A stretch of 64,000 bases of DNA, taken from positions 27,574,825 to 27,638,824 of the forward strand of contig NC_068974.1 of NCBI RefSeq assembly GCF_016808095.1. Reading direction: 5' to 3'. Positions 41,352-53,652 of the stretch are shown here, piece by piece. The first letter of the stretch is position 1; each line of letters starts with the position of its first letter. The translations under genes and the position numbers were made by a program. The stretch comes from Vigna angularis (Eukaryota > Streptophyta > Magnoliopsida > Fabales > Fabaceae). The notes under the pieces were generated by a model. It saw nothing but the letters and a program-made list of their open reading frames with translations, did no database searches and was not told the origin of the DNA.

Positions 41352-42759
41352 ATGCTCTATTTTTGTTAAATTTTTCATTTTTTGAGATGGGTGAGTGAGT
41401 TAAATGTTATTGGGTGTGCTCCCTGCACCAATAATGAGGTTAGGTCATTGATTTCTTCAAAATAAAAATGTCCATTTAGGTGGTTTTCTCCAATTGAGGT
41501 GAGGTGCATAACCCATGTTGTCAACTTTGACCTTTGCTGACTATTTTAATCATAACTTTTTCCACAGACCTCCAAATGATGTGATTCTTTTTTTATTAGA
41601 AAGTAGACTAAAAACTCTTTCCAATGACTACTAATTTATAATTTTTGGACATCTGAGTAGGTGCAGTTAATTCCTTAAAGTTAATGTTTTATATATTTCA
41701 ACCACCTCTGACCTTTGCTCGTTGTTTTGCTCATAACTTTCTCCATCGAACTCTAAATGAGTTTATTCTTGTTTTGTTGGAAATCTGTTTGAGTCTAGAT
41801 TCCAACAAAACAAGAATCAAGTCATTTGGAGTTCGGTGGAGAAAGTTAAGAACAAAACAAGTAGCAAAGTTCAGGAAAACAGAGTTGGGGAGCAGTGTTC
41901 ATCTAGTTGGGGAGTACAGTTGAAGTTTTTGTACAAATTACCCTTTTTCCTCTGGTAATCGATTACAAGACCCCTGTAATCGATTACCAGAGGAAAAAGG
42001 GTAATTTGTACAGAAACTTCAACTGTACTCCTCAGCTAGATGAACACTGCTCCCCATTCTCTATTTTTGTTGAATTTTTCCCTTTTTGAGATGGGTGAGT
42101 GAGTTCAATGTTATTCGGTGAGCTCTCTGCACCAATAATGAGGTTAGGTCATTGATTTCTTCAAAATAAAAATGTCCATTTAGGTGGTTTTCTCCAATTG
42201 AGGTTAGGTGCACAACCCATGCTGTCAACTTTTACCTTTACTGACTATTATAATCATAACTTTTTCCACCGACCTCCAAATGATGTGATTCTTTTTTTAT
42301 TAGAAAGTAGACTAAAACATCTTTCCAATGACTACTAATTTATAATTTTTGGACATTTCAGTAGGTGCAGTTAATTCCTTAAAGTTAACGTTTTATATAT
42401 TTCTACCACCTCTGACCTTTGCTGGTTGTTTTGCTCATAACTTTCTCCATCGAATTCCAAATGAGTTGATTCTTGTTTTGTTGGAAAGCTGTTTGAGTCT
42501 AGATTCTAACAAAATAAGAATCAAGTCATTTGGAGTTCGGTGGAGAAATGTAAGAACAAAACAAGTAGCAAAGGTTAGAAAAATAGAGTTGGGGAGCAGT
42601 GTTCATCTAGCTCGGGAGTACAGTTGAAGTTTCTGTACAAATTACCCTTTTTCCTCTGGTAATCGATTACAAGACCCCTGTAATCGATTACCAAAGGAAA
42701 ATGGGTATTTTGTACAGAAACTTCAACTATACTCCCTAGCTAGATGAACATTACTCCCC
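41352..42759. repeat. 704-bp tandem repeat made of long hairpins
   Basis: Two full units (41,352-42,055 and 42,056-42,759), with partial units before (41,318-41,351) and after (to about 42,920). Each unit holds two adjacent long inverted repeats: 41,707-41,876 and 41,887-42,055, then 42,411-42,580 and 42,591-42,759. The second hairpin of each pair is centred on two copies of GTAATCGATTAC. Confidence 0.88.
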
Positions 42760-42939
42760 ATTCTCTATTTTTGTTGAATTTTTCATTTTTTGAGATGGGT
42801 GAGTGAGTTAAATGTTATTGGGTGTGCTCCCTGCACCAATAATGAGGTTAGGTCATTGATTTCTTCAAAAAAAATGTTCATTTAGGTGATTTTCTCCAAC
42901 TGAGGTGAGGTGCATGATCATTGTTTGTTCGTCATCATT

Positions 42940-43513
42940 GACACAGGACTGATGTTGTTGTAATCGATTACAGGGAGCTGATAATTGATTACTAGTGGAA
43001 AAATCCCCTTGTGTACCAAAAGTTGAGGAGTGCTACCCAGACATGGCCGAAGCACTCCCTAACAGTCCTGACGACTGTGTTTTCAAGGTTTTGTGGATTG
43101 ATCCCCCTGTTGGTCATGGTTTAAGGCATCCACAACAAGCAATTTCAACTTTGGTGAGTCCTATGTAGATGGAAGACCCACGAAGGGTGTTTATAGGTTG
43201 AGAGGTAAGGTTCTGCACCATTGACACAGGAATGATGCACTTGTAATCGATTACAGGGACCCTGTAATCGATTACCAGTGGAAAAATCCCCTTTTGTACC
43301 AAAAGTTAAGGAGTGCTACCCAGACATGGCTGAAGCACTCCCCAACAGTCCTGACGACTGTGTTTTCAAGTTTTTATGGATTGATCCCCCTGTTGGCCAT
43401 GGTTTAAGGTGTCCATAACAAGAAATTTCAAGTTTGATCAATCCTATGTGGATGGAAGACCAAGTAAAGGTGTTTCTAGGTCGAGAGGTGAGGTCATGCA
43501 CCCTTCAAACAGG
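42940..43513. repeat. 283-bp tandem repeat
   Basis: Units start with ACACAGGA(A/C)TGATG at about 42,940, 43,223 and 43,506 (the last partial). Each carries TAATCGATTAC words, and the second has a close inverted pair of them at 43,244-43,279. No coding sense was found. Confidence 0.85.
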
Positions 43514-44402
43514 AATGATGCACTTGTAACCAAAGAGGAAGGAACAATGCACCTAAGTGACGAAGGAACAACGGTGCCAGCGGAAAAACCAGAGCTTTGG
43601 AGAAATGGCGCATAGAAAGCACTTCAATGGCGTAGAGAGAGAGAGACGACTTCCTTCAAAGACACTGGTGGACCCAAGCGACGGACGAACAACGGTGGAC
43701 AGAGACACCACTTCAATGACGGAGAGAGTTTCAAAGGAAGGAACTTCAATGACGGAGATAGAGTTTTGAAGGATCTTTCGGTGAAGGGGGAGAGAAAGTT
43801 TCGAAAATGGGGAGAGAGAGTTTCGAAAAGGGGGAAAGAGAGTTTCGAAAAGGAGGAAAGAGACTTTCGCAGGGTTAGGTTTCAGAAATTAAAAAGCGCC
43901 AAAAAGTTTCTAAAAATTATTCCAAAAATGCCCTCCAAAACAAAATGTATCTTTAAAGAAAATTTAATAAAAATAACCAATGACAGTGCGTGTTGTTGTC
44001 AAATTGTTGTCAAAAATATGTTGTTGAAGAAACGTTTTCCTTTGTTTATATAGCGTTGACGATCACTAGTTGGTTCTTAGTAGTGTCATGGATTATGGTG
44101 CCATTTGTGTTTAATCCTTCTGGCTTTGATTGGTTAAAAACTGTTTATGACTTTGATGATTTTATGAACTGGATTTGGTACAGTGGAAGTGTGTTTGCTA
44201 AAGCTGAACAGAGCTGGGAAAGGTGGTGGTATGAAGAACAAGATCATCTAAAGGTGACTGGCCTTTGGGGAAAGCTTTTGGAGATAATCTTAGACCTTCG
44301 ATTCTTCTTTTTCCAATATGGAATTGTGTATCAGCTTGGCATTTCTGCTGGAAGTACCAGTATTGTTGTTTACTTGCTATCCTGGATTTATGTGCTTGTT
44401 AT

Positions 44403-44582
44403 TATTGAAACAGAGAAGTGGGATACAGAAAGAGAGCAAACAACAAAAGTGAATGAATGAATAATATTGATTATTACAACAGATAAAAGCAAAGCTTTAT
44501 ATACAAAGTTTAGTTACTGATAAAACAGTAACTGAAAGTAACAGAAAACGAATTTGAATATTGTTTGAATTACACCACAATA
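44403..44582 (-). repeat. 180-bp copia LTR with TATTG...CAATA ends
   Basis: Bounded on the right by the purine tract TAAGGAAGAG (minus strand) and on the left by the callose synthase pseudogene. TTTATATA-like promoter sequence lies in the middle. Confidence 0.75.
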
Positions 44583-45486
44583 CTCTTCCTTAATTCAAAC
44601 TTCATTGAGAGAAACAACACCAATTCTTCTTTTCAGAAAATCAAATCTTTCACCAGCCAATGCTTTAGTAAACACGTTTGCCAACTGCTCCTCAGTTTTG
44701 CAATGTGAGAGCTCAATTCTCTCTTTATTCACCATGTCTCTCAAGAAGTGGTACTTCACTTCTATATGTTTGCTTCTCCCATGCTTTACAGAATTATTTG
44801 CCAGATTGATAGCAGAGGTATTGTCCATCATTAATTTCACAGCATTCTCCCTCGTAACCTTCAGTTCTGACAGTAATTCTTTAAGCCAAATACCTTGGCA
44901 AGCTCCATAGCATCCTGCTATTTATTCAGCCTCGCAACTGGACAGTGCAACTATCTTTGAACACCACGAGATAGGTGCCTCGTTCAGGAAGAAGATGTAT
45001 CCTGAAGTGCTCTTCCTTTCTACCATATCTCCTCCATAATCCGAGTCACAAAAACCTATCAACTCTAGCTCACGTTTCTTTCTTTCATAAGGAAATAAGA
45101 TTCCAGTATTCAAAGTGCCCTTTATGTACCTGATTATGCGTTTTACAGCAAGTAAATGACTTCTCCTGGGCTGATTCATGAATCTGCTCGTTACACCAAC
45201 ATAGAATGCTAGATCAGGTCTGCTATTGCACAAAAAATCTCAGTGATCCAATCATTTGTTTATACAACGTTTCATTTACCGTTTCCTCTGCATCATCATT
45301 CATCAACTTGACATTCACCTCCAACGGACTTTTCACAGCGTTGCACTGATTCATTTTAAATCTTTCAAGCAAATCTTTCACATACTTACGCTGATGCATA
45401 ATCATCCCAACCTCGGTATGCACGACTTCCATGCCAAGAAAGTAACTGAGTTTGTCGAGATCTGTCATCTCAAACTCAGTCTGCAT
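44403..45486 (-). mobile_element. Copia remnant: 3' LTR, RNase H and part of RT
   Basis: On the minus strand: the end of RT (LDKLSYFLGMEV, 45,486-45,223), the RT/RNase H linker with NSRPDLAFYVGVTSRFM (45,233-44,922), and RNase H ending in HIEVKYHFLRD (44,840-44,595). The pieces are in different frames, and a stop replaces the usual Tyr after SSCEAE. A purine tract precedes a 180-bp LTR at 44,403-44,582 whose ends are TATTG...CAATA. The rest of the element is gone, as is the callose synthase sequence that should follow. Confidence 0.88.
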
Positions 45487-46560
45487 CTTCTTCTTAAATT
45501 CTTCAATATCTTCTTCTTAAATTCTTTCGTTTTGTTCTTTGTCTGTGAAATTTATCAATCTCTTTTTAACAGAACAGGGTCAGTAATGAATTTTTATTGT
45601 AGCATGCAGAGAAAAAATTATTTTCATCATTGCTTTTTATCTTAATTTTCTTATCAAGTGTCTATTTTTCATCATTTATCTATTTATAGAAGAAAAAAAG
45701 TCATCATATTTTTCTTATTTTTGTAAGTATAAAAGTTGCTGAATGTAGGATCTCCATAGATGAGCTGACTGACAGAAACAGTAGATGCTTGATCCTCTCT
45801 CAGTGCTTCTTACTGGGATGGCAGAGAAGTTTATTCAAATAATCTTCCAAAATTTCAATGACGTTTAACTCAAATTTAAAATAAAATTTCTACTCACGGT
45901 CAACAATAACTGGACAAGCAGTGTTCACAACATACATTTTATAAATACTTCAGAATTATAGTTAGTAATCATTCAATCCAACTCACTATCAAAATCAACA
46001 ATCACATTCGAACATATTCTGCATCTTCATTCATACTAACATATTACAGCTTCAACATTTAGAAGCTAAGCTAAAAAAAAATATACTTACCTTCAATGGA
46101 GGGTCTAATTCAAAAGGGGTTTTGATTGGTGGAGATTGTTCCGAGAAGTTGGGGTCTTTTAGAGTGATTGCTTGATTGTAGAAGGCAACGATTGGTTATG
46201 CTTGTTCAAGATGTTGAGATCATGGGGAGTGTTCTCTGCATTTGAACTTGGGATTTTAGAGATTGAAGTAGGTTTGTGCTTGTAAGAGAATGATCGGGGA
46301 AGAAAGTTTGTGAGAGATGTGAAGGAAATGATGCTAGAAGAAGGAGTTGTGAGAGTGCGAGAAAACTGTTGTTTGGGGTCAAGGGGCTGACCCGGCCCTA
46401 ACCCAATATCAATCTCTTTCATAGGGCTTTTGAGGCCAAGGGCTTTGAAAAAGCCCCCTGAAACGTGGGCCAAGAAAATGGGGCTTATTTTAAAGAAGGG
46501 CTGGTCTTGGGGTTTCAAATTAAAATGACAGCTCTATCTGTGGAGAGGAGATTAATTTTT
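45487..46560. other. Unassigned DNA between copia remnant and TNL 2 flank
   Basis: No known protein or RNA is seen. A stretch at 46,380-46,510 is richer in G and C, with open frames on the minus strand but no domain I recognise. It is probably transposon debris. Confidence 0.4.
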
Positions 46561-47257
46561 TGGAAAATGATACTTCAACAACAACTTTTGACAATATTTT
46601 GACACAGAACATGTGTCAAAAATTGGGTGGTCCACGTGGAAAAAAAAATTTAAAAATGAAAATGACGTGGAAAGAGAATTGGGGGAAGGGTTTGAAAGTG
46701 AAGAGGTTCATTTTCTCTCTTCAGAATTTGAATCTGAAGCAAGGTGAGAGAGAACCAAAGCTTAGAGAGAGAAAGCGAACCTTAGAGTGAGTCCCACTCC
46801 CTCCCACCCAGCCAACTCGCCTCTTCCTAGAAACGTGTCGGTGCAAACGTGGTCCGCCGGAGTTCCGCGTGACAAAGTGGTGTCCGTTCCAGTGACCAGC
46901 AGCGTTGAAAGCTTTGATTGGAACCGCCACCGACAAAGACACGTTTTGAGCTACCGTCGTTTACGTCTACTCACCTACCCAATCATTGTGGTTCGTCTTC
47001 CTTAGAGCGTCACGATCTTTTGTCCATCGGAGTGTCGCCGTCGATGTTTACCAACTCACCCATCTTGCTTCGTGCCACCTACCGAGAGACGTTAGTGTTC
47101 ATTAAAGTGTAGTCAGACTGTCTTTATTCATTAAATGTTGGTTTAATTTTTTTAAATTTGTTAGAAAATTGATGTGTTGTTGTGTTTTTTAGATATTTTT
47201 AAAAAATATAAAAAAAATACACAACAACACATCATGTACATAGTATGAAAAAACCGG
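46561..47257. other. Possible second Mutator-like end plus gene-like leader
   Basis: From 46,561 the sequence (GGAAAATGATACTTCAACAA...) closely matches the inverted right end of the MULE at 44,040. A CT-rich and then GC-richer stretch (46,700-47,100) looks like a captured 5' end of a gene. No matching far end or sure 9-bp duplication was found, so this is a remnant at best. Confidence 0.4.
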
Positions 47258-48004
47258 TGAGAAACTCTTACGACTTTTTGTGCCTGATACCTATGAATTG
47301 ACGGCCGATTTTTTTTATTGAAATAAAGTAAAAATATCCATTTCTAGGTAGAAGTAAAATTACTTGTACGTGCGACTTTAGTATTTTTGAATTAAATTAA
47401 CATAAACAAAGCCGTGACACTACTTTTGTATATCCAATATCCATTTCTACGTATTACTGAACTAATATGTATGGAACACCATTTTCCAACTGTTGAATAT
47501 CTAAAAACCACTCCCTCGACAATCTAAGAAACATAGATTGTTGAATAAAAATCTGAAATGATAAATGTTGGAAGTTGAGACTTTTCAACCCTCCATCATT
47601 CACGCAACTTTTGTTTTGGTTGTAAATGGTTATATTTAAAAATTAAATTCCATAACTTATATTATCTTTAGTGGAGTAAACACTATAACGTAAGAAACAG
47701 CGCTTTCATATTAGCTTTTATTAAAGGTAATAAAAGTGAACCCATTTTGACTGATAAAAGGCATCGAAGAATGTGACTTAATGACTATAATAAGCACAAT
47801 TATTGGAAAAGCTATGTGAGAGAAGCTTCAACGAAAAAAAAGTAAAATCACAGATAGGCTGGAAATGAATCATACTAAATATATATATATATTTAATAGA
47901 GTTGACGAAGACTTGGGTGGATTTATATTTCTTCAGTGTTTGCTTTCCATTTTCACAGTCATTCCAATAAGACTCTTCTCTCCCAACAACTTTGGCTTTC
48001 AGTT
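47258..48004 (+). promoter_or_regulatory. Upstream region of TNL 2
   Basis: Homologous to 28,432-29,885 with deletions. It keeps the W-box core TTGACT at 47,747-47,752. A short AT-repeat tract lies at about 47,880-47,892, roughly 115 bp before the ATG, and could supply a TATA element. Confidence 0.5.
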
Positions 48005-51000
48005 ATGTCTTCCAACGCCATCGTCCAATACACCGCTTCTTCATCTCATGCAATTAACAGATACGATGTATTTGTGAGCTTCCGTGGTGAAGACACACGC
48101 AACAACTTCACTGGTTTTCTCTTTCAAGCTCTCCGTAGAAAAGCCATCTATGCCTTCAAAGACGATGAAGATCTCAAAAAAGGTGAATCCATAGCACCCG
48201 AGCTCCTCCATGCCATTCAAAGCTCTCGACTTTTCATTGTTGTCTTCTCAAAGAACTATGCTTCCTCCACCTGGTGCTTGCGTGAACTGGCAGAGATACG
48301 TAACTGCGTTCAAACTTCCCCAAGACCTGTTATACCTGTCTTTTATGACGTTGATCCTTCGGTGGTGCGCAAACAGAGTGAATGTTATGAGAATGCATTT
48401 GCAGAACACGAAAAGAGATTCAGAGAAGACAAAGCGAAGATGGAGGAAGCTGAGAGATGGAGAGAAGCTCTCAGACAAGTGGCCAATCTCTCTGGTTGGG
48501 ATATTCGAAATAAGTGAGTTATCCTCTCCCGTTTCAAGATTGATCACACTTATATATTTATTATGCAGTGAGTTATATAACCTTTTCTATGTCCTTTTGT
48601 TTTCTGAAATATTCATTATCCCTTTCTATACTAGAGTTCGGAGATGTTAGGAATTTAGGAAAAGTAGAAAACAGTGGTTGGTGTGTGTAAGTGGTATGAG
48701 TTTGGGAGGGGGGTTTAGCAATGTAAAGATAACTTATAGAAGGTAATGTATTAATTCTTGAGAAGTTTTGGATGATAGAAGGTATCAATTGATTTGATGA
48801 CAAATCTAGTTAAAATAAAGGTTTAGTAGAAAACATGCAAATGATAGTTTGAAAGTTAAAATCTTCTGCATTATATATTATTTTGTCCTATAAATGCATA
48901 TACTCTTTTTTGTTCCATTGGGTGATTTTCCTTCGTTTCATTTAAAATTTCAGGCCACAATATGTACAAATTGAAGAAATTGTTCAAAACGTAATAAATA
49001 CTTTGGGTCCCAAAATTTGTAGTCTTCCAAAGGATGAACTAGTTGGGATAGAGCATAGACTTGAAGAACTAGTTGGGATAGAGCGTAGACTTCAATCAGT
49101 TAATAATGTTGGAGTTGTTGGAATCAGTGGGATGAGTGGCATAGGAAAGACTACTCTTGCTCGAGCTTTATACGAAAGAATATATCATCAATATGATTTT
49201 CATTGTTTTATTGATGATGTAAGCAAAATATATCGAGATTCAAGTTCACTAGGTGTACAAAAGCAGTTAATTTCTCAGTCTCTAAATGAGAAAAATCTAG
49301 AGATTTCAAATTCTTGTGATGGAACATGTTTGATATGGTCTAGGTTGCACAATGTTAGGGCACTTGTAGTTCTGGACAACGTTGATGAAGTTGAACAACT
49401 AAGGATGTTTACAGGGAAAAGAGACACTTTGTTGCGTGAATGCTTAGGTAGAGGAAGCATAATCATCGTAGTTTCTAGGGATGAACATATATTGAGGACG
49501 CATGGAGTAAATGACATTTATCAAGTCCAACCGTTGAATGATGAAAATGCCATGCAGCTGTTTTGTAGAAATGCTTTCAAAGTTAATCATATTTTGAGTG
49601 ATTATGAAAAGTTGGCATGGGATGTACTATCTTATGCTGAGGGCCATCCGTTGGCAATTGAAGTAATTGGGTCATCTTTGTTTGGTCGAAATGTGTCACA
49701 ATGGGAAAGTGCATTGGCCAGGCTAAAAGAAAAGAAAAGTAAAAATATTATGGATGTTTTGCGTATAAGTTTTGATCAGCTGGATGAAGAAGACAAAGAA
49801 ATATTTTTGGATATTGCATGTGCCCTATGCCATCATGATGAGGAATATGTGACGGAAGTTCTAAAGTTTCGTGGATTTCATCCTGAATATGGTCTACAAG
49901 TTCTGCTTGACAAATCACTAATATCGAAAAGGAGTGGGATTATTGATATGCATCGCTTGTTGAAGGACTTGGGCAGGTATATTGTCAAAGAAGAATCACC
50001 TAAGGAACCCCTAAAGAGGAGTAGGTTGTGCAATTACCAAGATTTCTGCAAAGCTATGTCAAACAATCAGGTAAAATTAATAGATTCATTTATAATTTTA
50101 TGTTGCCATTTTTTTAGAGCATGAAAATCCTTCGAAAAATGTAACAATTTTATTCTTTGTGCGTAGACAACTGAAATTCTTGAAGTCGTAGCTGTTTATC
50201 TACTACGGAATTCTAAAACTGTGAGGGTAGATGGTTTATCGAAAATTAGACACCTTAAGTATCTTAGAGTTGGGTACGTGAACTGTTCAGGAAGTCTCAG
50301 TCATCTTTCAAGTGAACTAGGATATCTTATTTGGCACAATTATCCTTTTGAGTGTTTGCCTCAAAGTTTTCAGCCACACAAACTAGTTGAGTTACTATTG
50401 AGAGGAAGCAGTATTCAACGACTATGGAGTGGTACAAAGGTGATGTATATTAAATTTATATTTCTAAGAAATAAATTAAAGAAAATCTAAGTTTCATTAT
50501 TAAGTGGGTTCTTGTATTTGCCAATCATTGTAGGTGCTACCTAATTTGAAGCGTTTGGATCTCTCTTACTCTAGAAAATTAGTTGAGATGCCAGATGTTG
50601 CAGAGGCCCTAAATCTTGAAGGGATAATTCTTGAAGAATGCATACAGCTCCGAAAACTCAGTCCATCGATTGGTCTCCTGAGCAAGCTTACTATTTTGAG
50701 TTTGAGAAACTGTAAAAACTTAGTAAGTTTACCCAATAGCATATTGGGCCTGAATTCTCTTGAATATTTGGGTGTCTATGGTTGTTCAAAACTGTTTAAA
50801 AATGAGTTATTAGATGAAGCAAGGAACACAAAGCATTTGAAGAAGCGTTGTTTAGTTGACGGTCCTATTCATTCCCACTCAAAATCCCATTTAATAAAAA
50901 AAATGCTTTTGTGGCCTTTAGGTTTGTTGTATTCCAGAGCACAAAGAGAGTCAGTTAGTTGTTTGTTACCTTCCTCTCCCACTCTCCCTTGTTTGCGTGT

Positions 51001-51877
51001 ACTCGATCTAAGATTCTGCAACTTAGTTAAAATCCCTGATGCCATTGGAAAGTTAAGTTGTTTAGAAAAGTTAAATTTGAAGGGAAACAATTTTGTTACA
51101 TTGCCTAACCTCAAGGACCTTTTTAGACTGTATTATTTAAACTTAGAGAATTGCAAGCGATTGAAATACTTGCCTGACCTCCCTTCACGAACTCACTTGC
51201 CCTTAAATCTTTACTCGTATCCGATACAATATTTTGTATCCTTCCGCGATCGTATAATAGAGGACTATAAAGATATGACGGGATTAATGATGTTCAACTG
51301 CCCAGAAATAGTTGAGAGGGAACGGTGCACTAGCATGACTGTTTCATGGATGCTACAAATTCTTCAGGTGTGCATGTTTCTTCCTTACACTTTCCTTCTT
51401 TTAATCTCTTTTGGATTTGAAAAAAAACTACTAACGCATAACAAAACTCAGTCGTGGTACAACTCAGAATGTTTCATCCCAAGTATTGGAAGTATTATCC
51501 CTGGAAGTGAAATACCAATGTGGTTCAACAATCAGGTTGTGAGCATGGACAATTCAATAATCATAGATGTCTCTCCTTTTGTGCATGACAATAATTGGGT
51601 TGGTGTCGTGTGCTGTGTAATATTCAGTGAAAATGTTTCCCGTAATAGTATTTACAACTTAGATCATATGTGGCTATTTTATTACTCTCGTCAAGAGTTC
51701 CGCCGTGAACAAGGCATATTTCAGGGCAAACTTGATATACGTAACTTGAGATTGACATTTACATTAGAGGACGTGAAAATACTTTGTATATCAAAGGTAG
51801 ATAGGTTCCTGGAATTTGCTGATTTTGAAGTGAAAAAATACGCCTATCGATGGGTAAATAAGCAAGATCTGCAGTGA
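48005..51877 (+). CDS. TIR-NBS-LRR resistance protein 2, intact
   Basis: Exons 48,005-48,513, 48,954-50,070, 50,167-50,439, 50,534-51,367 and 51,452-51,877 join in frame to about 1,052 residues. TIR (about 20-150): YDVFVSFRGEDTRNNF, with the NADase Glu at about residue 94 in WCLREL. NB-ARC: P-loop GMSGIGKTT (about 229-237), kinase-2 LVVLDNVDE, HPLA, and an MHD motif read as DMH. LRRs follow in exons 3-4, then a post-LRR C-JID-like domain (SIIPGSEIPMWFNN). The last intron (84 bp) has a perfect CTACTAAC branch point and is a multiple of three, so both retained and spliced forms stay open. Known role of the class: cytosolic immune receptors whose TIR domains cleave NAD+. The ATG at 48,005 matches the related gene; an upstream GTG would only add intron-like sequence. 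The ligand is unknown. Confidence 0.9.
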
Positions 51878-53652
51878 TTCATGGTTGAGATTTGGCAGCA
51901 AGTTTTAAGCAATACCTTTAGAAGACAGAAAATTGTTATTGTAAAATTCAGTTGTTTTAAAAGTAAGGTGAGAGGAAATGCTCATTGTCTTTCCTTACAA
52001 GACAGTCCATTTCATTTCTCATATTTTATTTTTTTAGTTTCTCTTCACTTGAACTCAAGCTACTTAATGTTCTACAAATTTTAAATGTGCTAAGTTAACA
52101 TTAAATAAACCGCTTACTTCTACTATCGTATATATAACAGATAAATGAAAAATAGAGAAAGAAAAAGACTTTGTTATTTTTTATGGAGTCCTTGTATTTC
52201 TTTTTTCTACTTTCTAGTCTTACAATGCATTTCGGTTTTTGTTCCAGAAAGCTATTCCCCTGTGCTACAATATTATGAAGGGGAATTACTAATTTTAAAG
52301 ATTTCAAGATCAACTCTTAGATTTAAATGACTAGGTTAAAGGAGGCTGAATTGAAATTTCTAAATATTTTCGCAAAACTTTTTAGAATTATATTTTAATT
52401 AAACCAGTTCACTACAGGATTTGGTTTTGATTGTTGTCGTTTAGAAAATCAAATAAATATCAATCTTATAAAGCATTGTAAAAATACACTTGTGACATAA
52501 ACGGATATTTTAGGGTTAAGCTAACTGCTCGTCTTCCAATAAATACAATTAAGAAACATAAACATAACAAAAGCGGATTTTTAAAGTAATAAATGATAAA
52601 AAGAAATAAAACAAATATAAAATATAGATTGATTCTCGAATTCTTCTATAGTTGAATTTTTTATTGGTTATTATATGATTATTTTCATTTATTCTATAAA
52701 TAGAGACTTCAAATTAAGTAAATAAGTCTCATTTAATTAATTAAGGCTATTACTCATTGCAAACGTCCGTGATTAAAATAATAATCTATTCTTCTAGTTT
52801 TTTTATGTTAAGTAAATTAATATACAAGTTTGAATTAAGTAAATATGTGTAAATTACTTATTTCAAACACATACAATGTAAACCTATTAAGACTTCACTT
52901 AATTTAAGAGTACAAGTTAAATGATCTATTACATTATACATGTTCCAAACGTATATGTGAAAATTTACTTTTTCACTTACAGAAAAGATTATTACAATTA
53001 AACAAAATAACAAAAATTATAATTAAAGATTAAGATTTAAACTATCAACAAGCATTATTAGACAATTGTAAAAGCAAAAGTTAGAACTGAAAAAGAATTT
53101 GAAGCATCTAGGTTGAATTATTTTTACTTCAATATGTTGAAGCTTATATTTTCATGCGTCATGTGACATATAAGTCAAGTCACCAAGTTATTTGACCCAT
53201 GTAGTCTAGACTTGTCAGCATGGGTTTTTAAATAGAGGTTAAGATTGTTTTAGGATTTTAACTGGTGGGTTTTCTATGAACACATGGAAGGAATTTTTTT
53301 TTCTTTACATTCATCACAAATTCGATAGCCAAGATTGTTCTTGCAGAATTTACTTCCTTCGTCTCCACAAATTTTTAAAATGATCATTTTACCTTATGAC
53401 TTTCAGAATATATATATTTCAAAAACTTTTCGAAACAACTTTTTTAAAATTTTCGAAATGAAATTTTCGGAAGAGAATGTTTCGAATCAAATTTCTGAAA
53501 TTGAATTTTCAAAACACGTGGAGTGCATTCCAAAAAAGAATTTTCAAAATAAGATTTATTTAATCTCACATAATTTTTTAATTTAGTTCCTCTTTCAAAT
53601 CAATTAAAATTTATTCTATAAAATTTTAAATAATTTATTTTAAATAAATTTT
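51878..53652. other. 3' flank of TNL 2
   Basis: AT-rich, no gene visible. It aligns with the TNL 1 flank and gives the uninterrupted version of the sites hit by the solo LTR (near 53,170) and the CACTA element (near 53,205) in copy A. Confidence 0.65.

Larger units (their letters stand above)
41274..44040. mobile_element. Non-autonomous Mutator-like element
   Basis: It is flanked by the 9-bp target duplication TTTGTTTAT (41,265-41,273 and 44,041-44,049), and the intact callose synthase holds the single empty site. The two ends form an imperfect inverted repeat: about 32 of the first 46 bases match (both begin GGA, both share AACAAC and TTTTGACA). A 9-bp duplication with inverted ends is the Mutator superfamily signature. 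The 2,767-bp interior holds 704-bp and 283-bp tandem repeats and a purine-rich part (43,600-43,880), with no transposase. Confidence 0.88.
40144..44402 (+). pseudogene. Truncated callose synthase copy (CALS12 pseudogene)
   Basis: Pieces 40,154-40,863, 40,864-41,273 and 44,041-44,402 match 25,148-26,803 of the intact gene with few substitutions. Defects: the 5' half is absent; an extra G in a G-run near 40,360 shifts the frame; 183 bp (26,041 side joined to 25,857) is deleted in frame, removing the first C-terminal membrane helix; a G lost near 41,215 leads to a stop at 41,220; a 2.77-kb transposon splits it at 41,274; and a copia LTR replaces everything after GCTTGTTAT. No product with glucan synthase activity is possible. 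A start at 40,357 would give a 287-residue frame, but there is no reason to think it is used. Confidence 0.93.

Noticed and set aside
42940..43513. CRISPR-like array
   Set aside because: The repeats are long tandem units in plant DNA without spacers or cas genes.
43766..44460. Frames fusing the MULE end with the callose synthase tail
   Set aside because: They are chance joins across the transposon edge; no promoter, start context or splice support is seen.
47147..47158. TAATTTTTT as right-hand 9-bp duplication of a second MULE
   Set aside because: The left flank of 46,561 has the same word, but it is low-complexity and the bases before 47,147 do not resemble an inverted end.
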